64,000 nt of DNA, taken from assembly GCF_000344805.1 (NCBI RefSeq), contig NC_020453.1, forward strand, positions 2,418,001 to 2,482,000. The letters are read 5' to 3'. This document shows, one piece after another, positions 19,132-28,274 of this stretch (position 1 is its first letter; each line of letters opens with the position of its first letter). Below the pieces are notes generated by a model. That model was given only the letters and a program-made list of their open reading frames with translations, did no database searches and had not been told where the DNA came from. Both the position numbers and the translations under genes were made by a program. Origin of the DNA: Bradyrhizobium oligotrophicum S58 (GTDB lineage: Bacteria > Pseudomonadota > Alphaproteobacteria > Rhizobiales > Xanthobacteraceae).

Positions 19132-20385
19132 ATGGTCGGACGGATCGATGACCAGGTCGTAGACCCTGCCACGTACGGAACGCCCCACAAGTACGACGAA
19201 ATCTTCGCCGAACTGCGGCGAAGCGACCCCGTGCGATGGACAGAACCTGCCGGCTATCGGCCGTTCTGGACCATCGCGAAGCACAGCGACATCCTCGAAA
19301 TCGAGCGGCAGAACGACAAATTCATCAACGATCCGCGTACTAGCCTCGTGCCGATCGAGGAGGAAGAAAGACGAGTCCGCGCGGGGAACGCGAAATTAGT
19401 CAGGACGCTCATCACCATGGACGAGCCCGACCATCGTGCTTACCGCGGCATCACACAGGCGTGGTTCATGCCAGTGAACCTGCGCAAGATCGAGGGGGAG
19501 ATTAAGAATCTTGCCGGAGAGTTTGTCGCTTTGATGGACGAGCGCGGTGGCCGGTGCGATTTCGTCAACGACGTCGCGCTTTGGTACCCCCTGCGGATCA
19601 TCATGACGATCCTCGGCGTTCCGCGCGAAGACGACGCCAAGATGCTCAAGTTCACGCAAGCTCTGCTCGCTTCGTCGGACAAGGATTTGTCGGGAGGAAG
19701 CAACAACTTCCAAAGCCGCCAAGTCGCGGCTCAGGAGTTTTTTGCTTACTTCGGCGCTATCGCGGAGGACCGTCGCAGGAACCCGAAGGACGATCTCGCC
19801 TCGATAATCGCCAATGCGTCGGTCGGCGGCAATCCGGCCGGAGTCTTCGAGAGCCTCTCGTACTACCTGGTGATTGCGACCGCGGGCCATGATACGACAA
19901 GTTCGGCGATGGCCGGTGGATTGCATGCGTTGATCGAGCATCCGGCGGAGTTCCGTCGGTTGCGCGAGTCGCCGGAGCTGCTGAATTCCGCAGTCGAAGA
20001 GATGTTGCGCTGGACCTCGCCGGTGAAGCACTTCTTCCGCACGGCGACTCAGGACTATCAGCTTCGGGGCAAGCAGATCCGTGCCGGCGATTCGCTCATG
20101 ATGTGCTTTCCATCCGGTAATCGCGACGAGGAGGTTTTCGTCGATCCTTTCGCGTTCCGGGTCGATCGGACGCCCAACCGCCATATCGCTTTCGGGCACG
20201 GCGTGCACCAGTGCCTTGGCCTGAACCTTGCGCGGATGGAGATGAAAGCGCTGTTCACGGAAATTGTTGCTCGGGTGGACTCGATCGAACTGGCGGGGGA
20301 GCCCGCGTGGATTGAGGCCAATCTGGTCAGTGGCCCGAAGCGGTTGCCGATCACGTACCGTATGAAGAGCTGCCCGGTGCAGTGA
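19132..20385 (+). CDS. Cytochrome P450 (first of three)
   Basis: 417 aa; ATG 19132 follows GGAGGAG. All P450 signatures are present: I-helix ATAGHDTTSSAMAGG, the ExxR in EEMLRWTSP, and the heme loop FGHGVHQCLG with its Cys ligand. It is a soluble bacterial class I type without a membrane anchor. Its N-terminus WTEPAGYRPFWTIAKHSDIL closely matches the P450 at 37,178, so the two are paralogues. It would hydroxylate an unactivated C-H bond of the island's substrate, using electrons from a ferredoxin not encoded here. It heads a run with the thiolase and FadB-like genes. Confidence 0.95.
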   Translation: MVGRIDDQVVDPATYGTPHKYDEIFAELRRSDPVRWTEPAGYRPFWTIAKHSDILEIERQNDKFINDPRTSLVPIEEEERRVRAGNAKLVRTLITMDEPDHRAYRGITQAWFMPVNLRKIEGEIKNLAGEFVALMDERGGRCDFVNDVALWYPLRIIMTILGVPREDDAKMLKFTQALLASSDKDLSGGSNNFQSRQVAAQEFFAYFGAIAEDRRRNPKDDLASIIANASVGGNPAGVFESLSYYLVIATAGHDTTSSAMAGGLHALIEHPAEFRRLRESPELLNSAVEEMLRWTSPVKHFFRTATQDYQLRGKQIRAGDSLMMCFPSGNRDEEVFVDPFAFRVDRTPNRHIAFGHGVHQCLGLNLARMEMKALFTEIVARVDSIELAGEPAWIEANLVSGPKRLPITYRMKSCPVQ

Positions 20386-20475
20386 TCACGCAATCGCGTG
20401 CCGGATGGTCGGGTGCCGTGCGTTGCCGCGGGGGCGCCCCGACATCATCTTTCAGACCGACTTCAGGAATCAGAA

Positions 20476-21684
20476 ATGAGTGAAGCGATTATCTTCGATG
20501 CGATCCGCACGCCGCGAGGCAAGGGAAGGAGGGACGGCGCGCTGTACGAAGTGGGGCCGGTTCAACTCCTGGCCGGGCTGATGCAAGAGCTGGAGCGGCG
20601 GACTGAAATCGATACCGCGCTGATCAACGATGTTCTGATCGGCTGCGTGCAGCCGTATGGCGAGCAGGGTGGCGTGATCGCCAAGACCGCCGCGCTCGCC
20701 GCTGGATGGTCCTGGACGGGGCCGGGCCTTCAGCTCAACCGCTATTGCGGCTCGGGCCTCGATGCCGTGAATCTGGCAGCGCAGAAGATCCGTTCCGGGT
20801 GGGACGACTTGATCGTTGCCGGTGGCGTCGAATCGATGTCGCGCATGGGCATCGGCGCAGCACCGAGTGTGCGTGATTATCAGCCGCGGTTGTCGTTCGA
20901 GCTAAAGATGATTCCGCAGGGTGTGAGCGCGGACTTGCTGGCCACGCTCGATGGTCGGGCGCGCGAGGATGTCGATGCCTACGCGCTGCGCTCGCAACAA
21001 CTGGCGGCGCAAGCGCGCGCCGAAGGCCGCTTCGATGGATCTCTTGTGCCGGTGCGCGATATCAATGGCGTCGTCCTGCTCGCGGCGGACGACGCAATCA
21101 GGGCAGATGCGACGATGGAGGGGCTGGCGAAGCTCAAGCCGTCCTTTGCCGAGATGGGCGAGTTCGGCGGTTTCGACGCCATCGCAATGTCGAAATATCC
21201 TCAGGTCGAGGAGATCAGGCACGTTCATACGGCCGGAAATTCCTCGGGCATCGTCGACGGCGCTGCGCTCATGCTGATCGGCAGCGCCGAAAAGGGGAGC
21301 GAACTCGGCCTGAGGCCACGCGCGCGGATCATCGCGACGGCCGCGCTCGGCGTCGAACCGACGATCATGCTCATTGGGCCTGCACCGGTCGCGGAAGCGG
21401 CGCTCCGCAAGGCGGGGTTGAGCTTCGAAGACATTGATCTCTACGAGGTCAACGAGGCGTTCGCGAGCGTAGTGTTGCGCTTCCTGGATGAAACGAAGGT
21501 GCCGCTGGCGAAAGTCAACGTCAACGGCGGCGCGATCGCGCTTGGGCATCCGTTGGGCGCAAGCGGATGCGTGCTGGTTGGGACGTTGCTCGACGAGTTG
21601 GAGCGGCGCGAGCTGAAGCGCGGCCTTGTCACATTGTGCGCAGCTGACGGCATGGGCGTCGCAGCTGTCATTGAACGTGTTTGA
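20476..21684 (+). CDS. Acetyl-CoA acyltransferase (FadA-like thiolase)
   Basis: 402 aa from ATG 20476 (AGGAAT upstream). The nucleophilic Cys is in LNRYCGSGLDAVNLAAQK and the catalytic His in NVNGGAIALGHPLGASG. The C-terminal Cys motif reads LCAADGMGVAAV, where thiolases usually have CxGGGMG, so two glycines are replaced while the Cys stays. The enzyme cleaves 3-ketoacyl-CoA with CoA in the last step of beta-oxidation. The FadB-like gene follows after 13 bases, as a FadBA-type pair in reversed order. Confidence 0.92.
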   Translation: MSEAIIFDAIRTPRGKGRRDGALYEVGPVQLLAGLMQELERRTEIDTALINDVLIGCVQPYGEQGGVIAKTAALAAGWSWTGPGLQLNRYCGSGLDAVNLAAQKIRSGWDDLIVAGGVESMSRMGIGAAPSVRDYQPRLSFELKMIPQGVSADLLATLDGRAREDVDAYALRSQQLAAQARAEGRFDGSLVPVRDINGVVLLAADDAIRADATMEGLAKLKPSFAEMGEFGGFDAIAMSKYPQVEEIRHVHTAGNSSGIVDGAALMLIGSAEKGSELGLRPRARIIATAALGVEPTIMLIGPAPVAEAALRKAGLSFEDIDLYEVNEAFASVVLRFLDETKVPLAKVNVNGGAIALGHPLGASGCVLVGTLLDELERRELKRGLVTLCAADGMGVAAVIERV

Positions 21685-21697
21685 TCGGGGATTCGGA

Positions 21698-23839
21698 ATG
21701 ACCGCCATCGACTATGCTAGGGATGATCAGGGCATCGTCACGCTGACCATGGATATGCCGGGTCAGGCCGTGAACACCATGACCCAGGCGTTCCGTGACG
21801 CTTACCGTGAGGCGGTGGAGCGGATCGAGCAGGAACGCGAGAAGATCATCGGGGTCATCCTCACCTCGAACAAGCCGACGTTCTTTGCCGGCGGAGATCT
21901 CAAGGGGCTGCTCGCTGCTAATGACGCCGCGGCGCTCTTTGCCCGTGCCGAAGCCACCAAGGCGACGATGCGTCGGCTGGAGAAGTTGGGAAAGCCCGTG
22001 GTCGCGGCCATCAATGGTGCTGCGCTCGGCGGCGGTTTCGAGCTCGGCCTCGCCTGTCATGCGCGGTTCGCCATCAACGACGGAGGCCTTCAACTCGGTC
22101 TTCCGGAGACCACTCTCGGGCTCATTCCGGGTGCCGGAGGTATCGTGCGCCTGGTCTGCATGCTGGGGCTCGAAGCTGCGATGCCGCTCGTCCTCGACGG
22201 CGTAGTCCTCGGTGCGGAACGCGCCCTTGAACTGAAATTGCTGAATGGGCTCGCGCGGGACGAAGACGAGTTGCTCGCGGAGGCGCGCAGTTGGATCTTG
22301 GACAATCCCGATGCCAGCCAGCCGTGGGATCGCAAAGGCTTTCGCATTCCAGGATCGACGCCCGATGCCGCGGCGCCGCTGGCTTGGCTGCGAACCGCGC
22401 CTACGCTGCTGATGAAGAAGCACCGCCTGCGTTACCCGGCCCTGGAAGCCGCGATGTCTGCGGCGGTCGAAGGGGCTGCCGTCGATTTTGACACGGCATC
22501 TCGGATCGAGAGCCGTTACCTCGCGAAGGTCGCGGTTGGTGGCGTTGCCAAGAACATGATCCGGACGTTGTTCTTCCAGATGAACGAAATCAAGGCCAGG
22601 AAGAGCCGGCCGGAGGGCATTCCCGACGCCAGTTTCGCGCGAATCGGAGTGTTGGGTGCCGGACTGATGGGCCGTGGCATCGCCCAGGTCGCCGCTCAAC
22701 GGGGCATCTCCGTCGTGTTGAAGGACGTTAGCCGGGAGCAGGCGGAAAAGGCAAAATCGCAGATCCAGAGCGGACTTGAGAGACAGGTCGAGAAAGGCCG
22801 ATTGTCGGCGGATCGCATTAGTGCTGCCCTTGCCTTGATCAAGCCGACCGGGAGCCCGAGCGATCTTGCAGGATCAGAATTGATCATCGAAGCGGTGTTC
22901 GAAGATCGTGACCTCAAGCGAAGCGTCACTCAGGAGGCCGAGCCATATTTGGCGCACGGGGGTATTTTTGCGTCCAACACGTCGACGCTTCCGATCACGG
23001 GGCTCGCGCAAGCCTCGGCCAGTCCGGCGAACTACGTCGGATTGCATTTCTTCTCTCCCGTAGATCGGATGCCGCTCGTCGAGATCATCAAGGGAGCGAC
23101 GACCTCGGCGGAGACTTTGGCCCGGGCCTACGACTTCGTACGGCAGATCAACAAGACGCCGATCGTGGTGAACGACAGCCGCGGCTTCTTCACGAGCCGC
23201 GTGTTCGGAACCTTCACGCGCGAAGCAGGCGCGATGCTGGCCGAGGGCGTGGATCCTGCAGCAATCGAAAACGCGGCGATCTGGGCCGGAATGCCCGCCG
23301 GCCCTCTCGCCGTCATGGATGAAACCTCTCTTGCGCTGGCTTGGAGTGTTCGCCTCCAGACCATCGCTGACCTCCAGGCCGCGGGTAAGTCGGCGCCTGC
23401 CCATCCTCATTGGGCCGTTGTCGACAGAATGGTCAACGGGTTGAAGCGGCCCGGTCGAGCCGGAGGCCGCGGCTTCTATGAATATCCCGCCGGTGGCAAG
23501 AAACGCATCTGGCCCGGCTTGCGTGAGCACTTTCCGCCGAGTTCGGCACAAATTCCTCTCGAGGAGTTGTCCGACCGTTTTCTCTTTATCCAAGCCATCG
23601 AAGCCGTGCGCTGCCTCGAGGAAAAAATCATCGAATCTTCCCGGGACGCAAACATCGGTGCGGTGCTAGGCATCGGTTATCCACGGTGGACCGGCGGACC
23701 TCTTCAATACATCGACATGATTGGCCCGAAGCCGTTCGCTCTACGCGCCTCCGAACTCGCTACGAAATACGGCGACCGCTTTCATCCGCCGCGCATGCTG
23801 GTGCAGATGGCCGACGGTGACGGCCGATTCTGCGCCTGA
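21698..23839 (+). CDS. Bifunctional enoyl-CoA hydratase / 3-hydroxyacyl-CoA dehydrogenase (FadB/FadJ-like)
   Basis: 713 aa. The N-terminal crotonase domain (1-190) has both catalytic glutamates (ALGGGFELGLAC and LGLPETTLGLIPGAGG). The NAD-binding domain begins at FARIGVLGAGLMGRGIAQ near residue 310. The dehydrogenase His is in VGLHFFSPVDRMPLVEII and the C-terminal domain opens with IVVNDSRGFFTSRV. The protein hydrates trans-2-enoyl-CoA and oxidises the 3-hydroxy product with NAD. Together with the thiolase it covers a full beta-oxidation turn after dehydrogenation. Confidence 0.94.
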   Translation: MTAIDYARDDQGIVTLTMDMPGQAVNTMTQAFRDAYREAVERIEQEREKIIGVILTSNKPTFFAGGDLKGLLAANDAAALFARAEATKATMRRLEKLGKPVVAAINGAALGGGFELGLACHARFAINDGGLQLGLPETTLGLIPGAGGIVRLVCMLGLEAAMPLVLDGVVLGAERALELKLLNGLARDEDELLAEARSWILDNPDASQPWDRKGFRIPGSTPDAAAPLAWLRTAPTLLMKKHRLRYPALEAAMSAAVEGAAVDFDTASRIESRYLAKVAVGGVAKNMIRTLFFQMNEIKARKSRPEGIPDASFARIGVLGAGLMGRGIAQVAAQRGISVVLKDVSREQAEKAKSQIQSGLERQVEKGRLSADRISAALALIKPTGSPSDLAGSELIIEAVFEDRDLKRSVTQEAEPYLAHGGIFASNTSTLPITGLAQASASPANYVGLHFFSPVDRMPLVEIIKGATTSAETLARAYDFVRQINKTPIVVNDSRGFFTSRVFGTFTREAGAMLAEGVDPAAIENAAIWAGMPAGPLAVMDETSLALAWSVRLQTIADLQAAGKSAPAHPHWAVVDRMVNGLKRPGRAGGRGFYEYPAGGKKRIWPGLREHFPPSSAQIPLEELSDRFLFIQAIEAVRCLEEKIIESSRDANIGAVLGIGYPRWTGGPLQYIDMIGPKPFALRASELATKYGDRFHPPRMLVQMADGDGRFCA

Positions 23840-24016
23840 CGAGGGCAGGCCGGGAGCGGAGAACCTCGCGTCGTATCGATTGTGGGTGCGGCCAGCCCAA
23901 AGGCCGGGAATAGGCCGATTGCGAGCGAGTCTCTCTTCCCTTCTCGCCGGCGGAGGCCGGCAAAGGGCTCGTTGGGCCGAACAGGGCTTGCGGCCATCAC
24001 AGCCACAAGGTATCAA

Positions 24017-24027
24017 TGGTCCAACCA
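24017..24027. promoter_or_regulatory. Candidate GntR operator (TGGTCCAACCA)
   Basis: Palindrome TGGTnnnACCA within CAATGGTCCAACCAATA, 22 bases upstream of the binding-protein start codon. The position close to the ribosome site suggests that a bound repressor would block transcription. Confidence 0.6.
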
Positions 24028-24049
24028 ATAAAGGGGGAGGGCAGTGGTC

Positions 24050-25243
24050 ATGGCAAGACGAGTCGTCGCCGCGGGACTGGGCTTGTTCCTGTGTAGCGGT
24101 TTGGCGTATGGCGAGCCGCTGAAGATCGGTGTCTTGACCGACATGTCGGGCGTCATCGCCGATACGGTCGGTCGCGGCTCGGTCATTGCCGCGGAGCTGG
24201 CGGTCAGCGACGCCGGCGGCGTGGTCCTTGGTCGACCGATCGAGATCGTCTCGGCCGACCACCAACTGAAGCCGGACGTTGGTCTGACCATCGCCCGACG
24301 GTGGTTCGACGAGGACCATGTTGACGCGATTGCCGACGTTCCCGTGTCCACCATCGCTCTCGGAATCCAGAATCTCGCGCATGCGAAGGGAAAGATCGCC
24401 CTGATCTCGGGAGCCGGGACCCTCGATCTCTATGGCAAATCGTGCTCGCCGACAGGCTTTGTGTGGACATTCGATACCAGCGTTTTGCCGCGCGCCACCG
24501 TTCTGAGCGCAGCCGAGTCCGGCGTGAAGAAGTGGTTCGTAGTCGGGCCCGACTATTCCTTTGGACACCAGATGGAGCGGGCCGTCGCCGACGTCGTGAA
24601 GGAGACCGGGGGACAACTGGTCGGCACGCGGCGCGCGGCGATAGGTACGTCGGATTATGCCTCGCTCCTTCTGGCGGCGCAGGAAGCGCGACCGGACGCG
24701 ATTGCCTCGTCCTTTGCCGGCCACGACGGCGTCCTTCTCATCGAGAACGCTGTTGAATTCGGCCTGCTGCAGAAGGGAATGCGCATAGCGAGCCTGATGT
24801 TGTTCGACTCCGACGTGCACAGCCTCGGCTTGGACCGCATGAAAGGCATCTATACGACGACAGCATTTTACTGGGATACGGACGACAACACCCGCAGCTT
24901 TGCGAAGCGGTTCAGTGAGAAAATGGGACGACCGCCGTCCGCCCTTCAGGCCGGAGTCTATAGCTCGGTCACGCACTACCTGAAGGCCGTCAAGGCTGCG
25001 GGCTCGACATCCGGACCGGAGGTCGCAAAGAAGATGCACGAGCTGCCGATCTCGGACCTCACGACCCCTTCGGCCAGGATCCGGGCAGATGGCCGCGTGA
25101 TGCGCGACATGCTGCTGGTCCAGGTCAAATCGCCGGAGGAATCAAAGGCCCCGTGGGACTATTTCAAGATCGTCCGGCGCATGAAAGCCGAAGAGTTGAT
25201 GCCGGAGGCGCCCAATCCGGACTGCAAACTGGCAACGCAGTAG
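24050..25243 (+). CDS. ABC substrate-binding protein (LivK-like)
   Basis: 397 aa. ATG 24050 is preferred over GTG 24044 because of the AAGGGGGAGGG ending about ten bases upstream. A short signal peptide (RRVVAAGLGLFLCSGLAYG) precedes EPLKIGVLTDMSGVIAD, a typical start of type I solute-binding proteins. Also visible are PIEIVSADHQLKPDVG and KKWFVVGPDYSFGHQMERA. It resembles the SBPs that accompany aromatic and fatty-acid catabolic genes. No permease is nearby. An operator lies directly upstream and the acyl-CoA ligase follows after 95 bases. Confidence 0.9.
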   Translation: MARRVVAAGLGLFLCSGLAYGEPLKIGVLTDMSGVIADTVGRGSVIAAELAVSDAGGVVLGRPIEIVSADHQLKPDVGLTIARRWFDEDHVDAIADVPVSTIALGIQNLAHAKGKIALISGAGTLDLYGKSCSPTGFVWTFDTSVLPRATVLSAAESGVKKWFVVGPDYSFGHQMERAVADVVKETGGQLVGTRRAAIGTSDYASLLLAAQEARPDAIASSFAGHDGVLLIENAVEFGLLQKGMRIASLMLFDSDVHSLGLDRMKGIYTTTAFYWDTDDNTRSFAKRFSEKMGRPPSALQAGVYSSVTHYLKAVKAAGSTSGPEVAKKMHELPISDLTTPSARIRADGRVMRDMLLVQVKSPEESKAPWDYFKIVRRMKAEELMPEAPNPDCKLATQ

Positions 25244-25338
25244 CCGATCGGTTTCCAGAACGACGGGCAGGCGGCCGCGAGAAGTCGAGCGCTTCACCAA
25301 ACGTGCTCCCACGCCCCGGACAGAACATTGTTAGAGGG

Positions 25339-26880
25339 ATGATGACATCGCCACTGATTTTTCTCGATGGAACGGCTCGCGCGCGCGAAGAGGTGCTGAG
25401 CAATGCCGCACGTGCGGCCAGCGGGCTGCATGCTTGCGGAGTCTCCGAGGGCGACACTGTTGCGGTCCTGCTGCGCAACGACTTCGCTTTTGTCGAGGCG
25501 ACCCACGCCGCTGCGTTGATCGGCGCCTATTGCGTGCCGATCAATTGGCACGGCCGGGCGCAGGAGGTCGGTTATATCCTTGGGGATGCGAAGCCCAAGG
25601 TCCTGGTGGCTCATGCCGATCTGCTCGCGGCGGTGCGCAGCGAACTCGGGGAGGCCTTGCGCGGCATTCTGGTGCTGAGCGTACCGACGCCGCCCGAGCT
25701 CGTTCGGCAATTCGGCGTTCAACCAGGTGCCGAGGAGCCGGTGGGATCGGACCGCTGCTGGCCGGCTTGGCTGGCGGATTTCCAGCCCTGGAGCGGTGCC
25801 CCGCCGCGCAGCCGCGCGACGCTGATCTACACGTCCGGTACGACGGGGAACCCGAAAGGCGTGAAGCGCGAGCCTGCGACGGTTGAGCAGGCCAAGGCGT
25901 ATGGAGAGCTGATGCGCGCCGTCTACGGCATCGCGCCCGGCGTGCGCGTGTTGATCGGGGGTCCACTCTACCATGCGTCACCGAACGCCTGTTTGCGTCA
26001 GGCCATCGCACAGGCCGAGATCATCGCGTTCCAATCCAAATTCGAGCCGGAAGAAACGTTGGCGCTGATCGAGCGGGAAAGGATCACGCATGCGGTGATG
26101 GTTCCCACCATGTTCGTCCGCCTGATGCGTCTGCCGGAACAGACCCGCCGCCGATACGATGTGAGCTCTCTGCGATGGGTGATCCACACGGGCGCGCCCT
26201 GTGCGCCGGAGATCAAGCAGGCCCTGATGGACTGGTGGGGGCCGGTCATCTACGAGACCTATGGCGGAACGGAGGTCGGAGCGGTGATGCTGAGCACGCC
26301 GGACGATTGGCTGGCTCATCCCGGCAGCGTCGGGCGGCTCACGCCGGGCGCCCGGATTGCGCTGTACGGAGAAAACGGTAAGCCGGTCGCGCCGGGCGAG
26401 GTGGGCGAGATCTACGTTCGTCAGGACTCGCTGGCGGATTTCGTCTACCTCAACGACGAGGCCAAGCGAAAATCGGTCGAGCGCGACGGCCTGATCAGTG
26501 TCGGCGACGTCGGTTATCTCAAGAACGGCCGGCTGTATCTGTGCGATCGGCGGTCGGACATGGTGATTTCGGCGGGCGTCAATATCTATCCGGCGGAGAT
26601 CGAATCGGCTCTGATTCAATGTCCTGGAGTGCGCGATTGTGCTGTGTTCGGCATTCCCGACGATGAGTTCGGCGAGTCGCTGGCTGCCGCAATCGAGCCT
26701 GAACCGGGCAGCGAACTCACGACCGAGCAGGTTCGCGACTATCTGTCCGAACGTATCGCCAAATACAAGGTGCCGCGCCGGATCGATTTCCATGGAGCTC
26801 TTCCTCGCGAGGAAAGCGGGAAGATTTTCAAGCGCCGGCTCAAGGAACCCTTCTGGAAGGACACGGGCCGGCGCATCTGA
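25339..26880 (+). CDS. Acyl-CoA synthetase (AMP-dependent ligase)
   Basis: 513 aa. The start is ATG 25339 or 25342; GAGGG lies immediately in front, so the exact codon is uncertain. Adenylate-forming motifs are complete: LIYTSGTTGNPKGVKRE (P-loop), YETYGGTEVGAVML, VGDVGYLKNGRLYLCDR, and GKIFKRRLKEPFW with the catalytic Lys. The enzyme activates a carboxylic acid to acyl-CoA via an acyl-AMP. In this context it is the likely entry to CoA chemistry after P450 and dehydrogenase oxidation. It converges on the CoA-transferase at 26,996. Confidence 0.93.
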   Translation: MMTSPLIFLDGTARAREEVLSNAARAASGLHACGVSEGDTVAVLLRNDFAFVEATHAAALIGAYCVPINWHGRAQEVGYILGDAKPKVLVAHADLLAAVRSELGEALRGILVLSVPTPPELVRQFGVQPGAEEPVGSDRCWPAWLADFQPWSGAPPRSRATLIYTSGTTGNPKGVKREPATVEQAKAYGELMRAVYGIAPGVRVLIGGPLYHASPNACLRQAIAQAEIIAFQSKFEPEETLALIERERITHAVMVPTMFVRLMRLPEQTRRRYDVSSLRWVIHTGAPCAPEIKQALMDWWGPVIYETYGGTEVGAVMLSTPDDWLAHPGSVGRLTPGARIALYGENGKPVAPGEVGEIYVRQDSLADFVYLNDEAKRKSVERDGLISVGDVGYLKNGRLYLCDRRSDMVISAGVNIYPAEIESALIQCPGVRDCAVFGIPDDEFGESLAAAIEPEPGSELTTEQVRDYLSERIAKYKVPRRIDFHGALPREESGKIFKRRLKEPFWKDTGRRI

Positions 26881-26995
26881 CCGCTATTTTTCCGTCGCGC
26901 GGGGGGGCGCAGCACGCTGCGGCCGCAATCCCTTTCTCGGATACTGACGTTTCGGCCGGCTGTGAGCGGACGCATCGCGCGTCGGCGAGAGCGGG

Positions 26996-28252
26996 TCAGC
27001 CTGACGATCCGAATGCGCCCGCCGTTCTCAGTTCAGCAATGCGTTCGGGCCCATAACCGAGAACGTGCTCCAGCACCTCGGTCGTATGCTGCCCGAGAGT
27101 CGGGGCGGCGATCGGGTCGAGAACAGGCGTTTCGCTGAAACGCAATGGGGATCCGATGTTCGGTATGTCGCCTGCTGTCGGATGCGGAATGGACGACGCG
27201 AGCGCACGCTCGGCCATTTCGAAAGAGCTGAAAGCGTCTTCGATCGTTCTGACGACGCCGGCCGGCACGCCCGCGGCCTGCATCTTGGCGGCCCACCGTT
27301 CGCTGGAGTGGCCGGCAAGAATCCCTTCGATGATGGCGGTCAACTCGTCGCGATGCGCCATCCGGTCGCGGTTGCTTACGAAGCGAGGATCCTCGGCCAG
27401 GTCGGGCCGCTCCAGCACGTTCGTGACAAGGCGACGAAAGGTTCGATCATTCGCGCAGGTGACATAGAGCGGGCCGTCTGCCGTCTGGAAGGTGCCCGTC
27501 GGCGTGCTATCGGCGCTGCGGTTGCCGGCGCGAGTCGGATTGCGACCCGTCGCAAGATAGTTCATCGCGTGAAAGCCCAGCATCAGCGCAGCGGTATCGA
27601 ACAACGCTGTCTCGACACGCTGCCCCAGCCCAGTGTTCTGGCGTGCGGTCAAGGCGCCGAGCACGGCAATCGCGGCCGTCATGCCAGTGGAGATGTCCAT
27701 GATCGCGGGGCCGGTGCGGACACCTGGCTGGTCCGAAAAACCGTTCATCGACATGAAGCCGGTCTCGGCCTGGATCACCGGATCGAAGCCCAGACGATCA
27801 GCCATTGCGCCGTCGCGGCCATAGGCCGAGACGCTGCAATAGATCAGGCGAGGGTTGAGTTTATGCATCGCATCGTAGCCGAGGCCGAACCGCTCCATCA
27901 CCCCGCGCGAGAAATTCTCCACCAGGATGTCGGCCGACGCGACGAGTTCGGTTGCGATTTTTTGCGCAGCTTCGTTCGTAAGATCGAGCGCGACGCCTTT
28001 CTTGTTACGATTGACCCAGAGGAACGGCACGCCTTCACCGCCGAGGTGAGGTTGGAAACGGCGAAAATCGTCCCCATTCGCCGCGTTCTCGATCTTGATT
28101 ACGTCGGCGCCCATGTCCGCAAGGAAGAGCGTGCACATGGGTCCCGCGATGAAGTGCGAGAAGTCGATGACACGCAACCCCTGAAGCGGCGAGGGCGCGC
28201 CCGGCACTCTCAGGCGCGGCGGCGGAAGCTGGGGACGGCCTGTCGTGGTCAC
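26996..28252 (-). CDS. Class III CoA-transferase (CaiB/BaiF)
   Basis: 418 aa from GTG 28252, with GGAGG just upstream. It opens LQGLRVIDFSHFIAGPMCT and FLADMGADVIKIENA, the family signature. The probable catalytic Asp is in DRLGFDPVIQAETGFMSMNG. A Pro-rich extension of about 22 residues precedes the domain. The enzyme likely exchanges CoA between an intermediate and a donor such as succinyl-CoA. It lies 22 bases downstream of the fused acyl-CoA dehydrogenase gene, so both are under the 30,518 operator. Confidence 0.9.
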   Translation of the reverse strand: MTTTGRPQLPPPRLRVPGAPSPLQGLRVIDFSHFIAGPMCTLFLADMGADVIKIENAANGDDFRRFQPHLGGEGVPFLWVNRNKKGVALDLTNEAAQKIATELVASADILVENFSRGVMERFGLGYDAMHKLNPRLIYCSVSAYGRDGAMADRLGFDPVIQAETGFMSMNGFSDQPGVRTGPAIMDISTGMTAAIAVLGALTARQNTGLGQRVETALFDTAALMLGFHAMNYLATGRNPTRAGNRSADSTPTGTFQTADGPLYVTCANDRTFRRLVTNVLERPDLAEDPRFVSNRDRMAHRDELTAIIEGILAGHSSERWAAKMQAAGVPAGVVRTIEDAFSSFEMAERALASSIPHPTAGDIPNIGSPLRFSETPVLDPIAAPTLGQHTTEVLEHVLGYGPERIAELRTAGAFGSSG

Positions 28253-28274
28253 ATGTCACCTCCGGGGCGAACAG

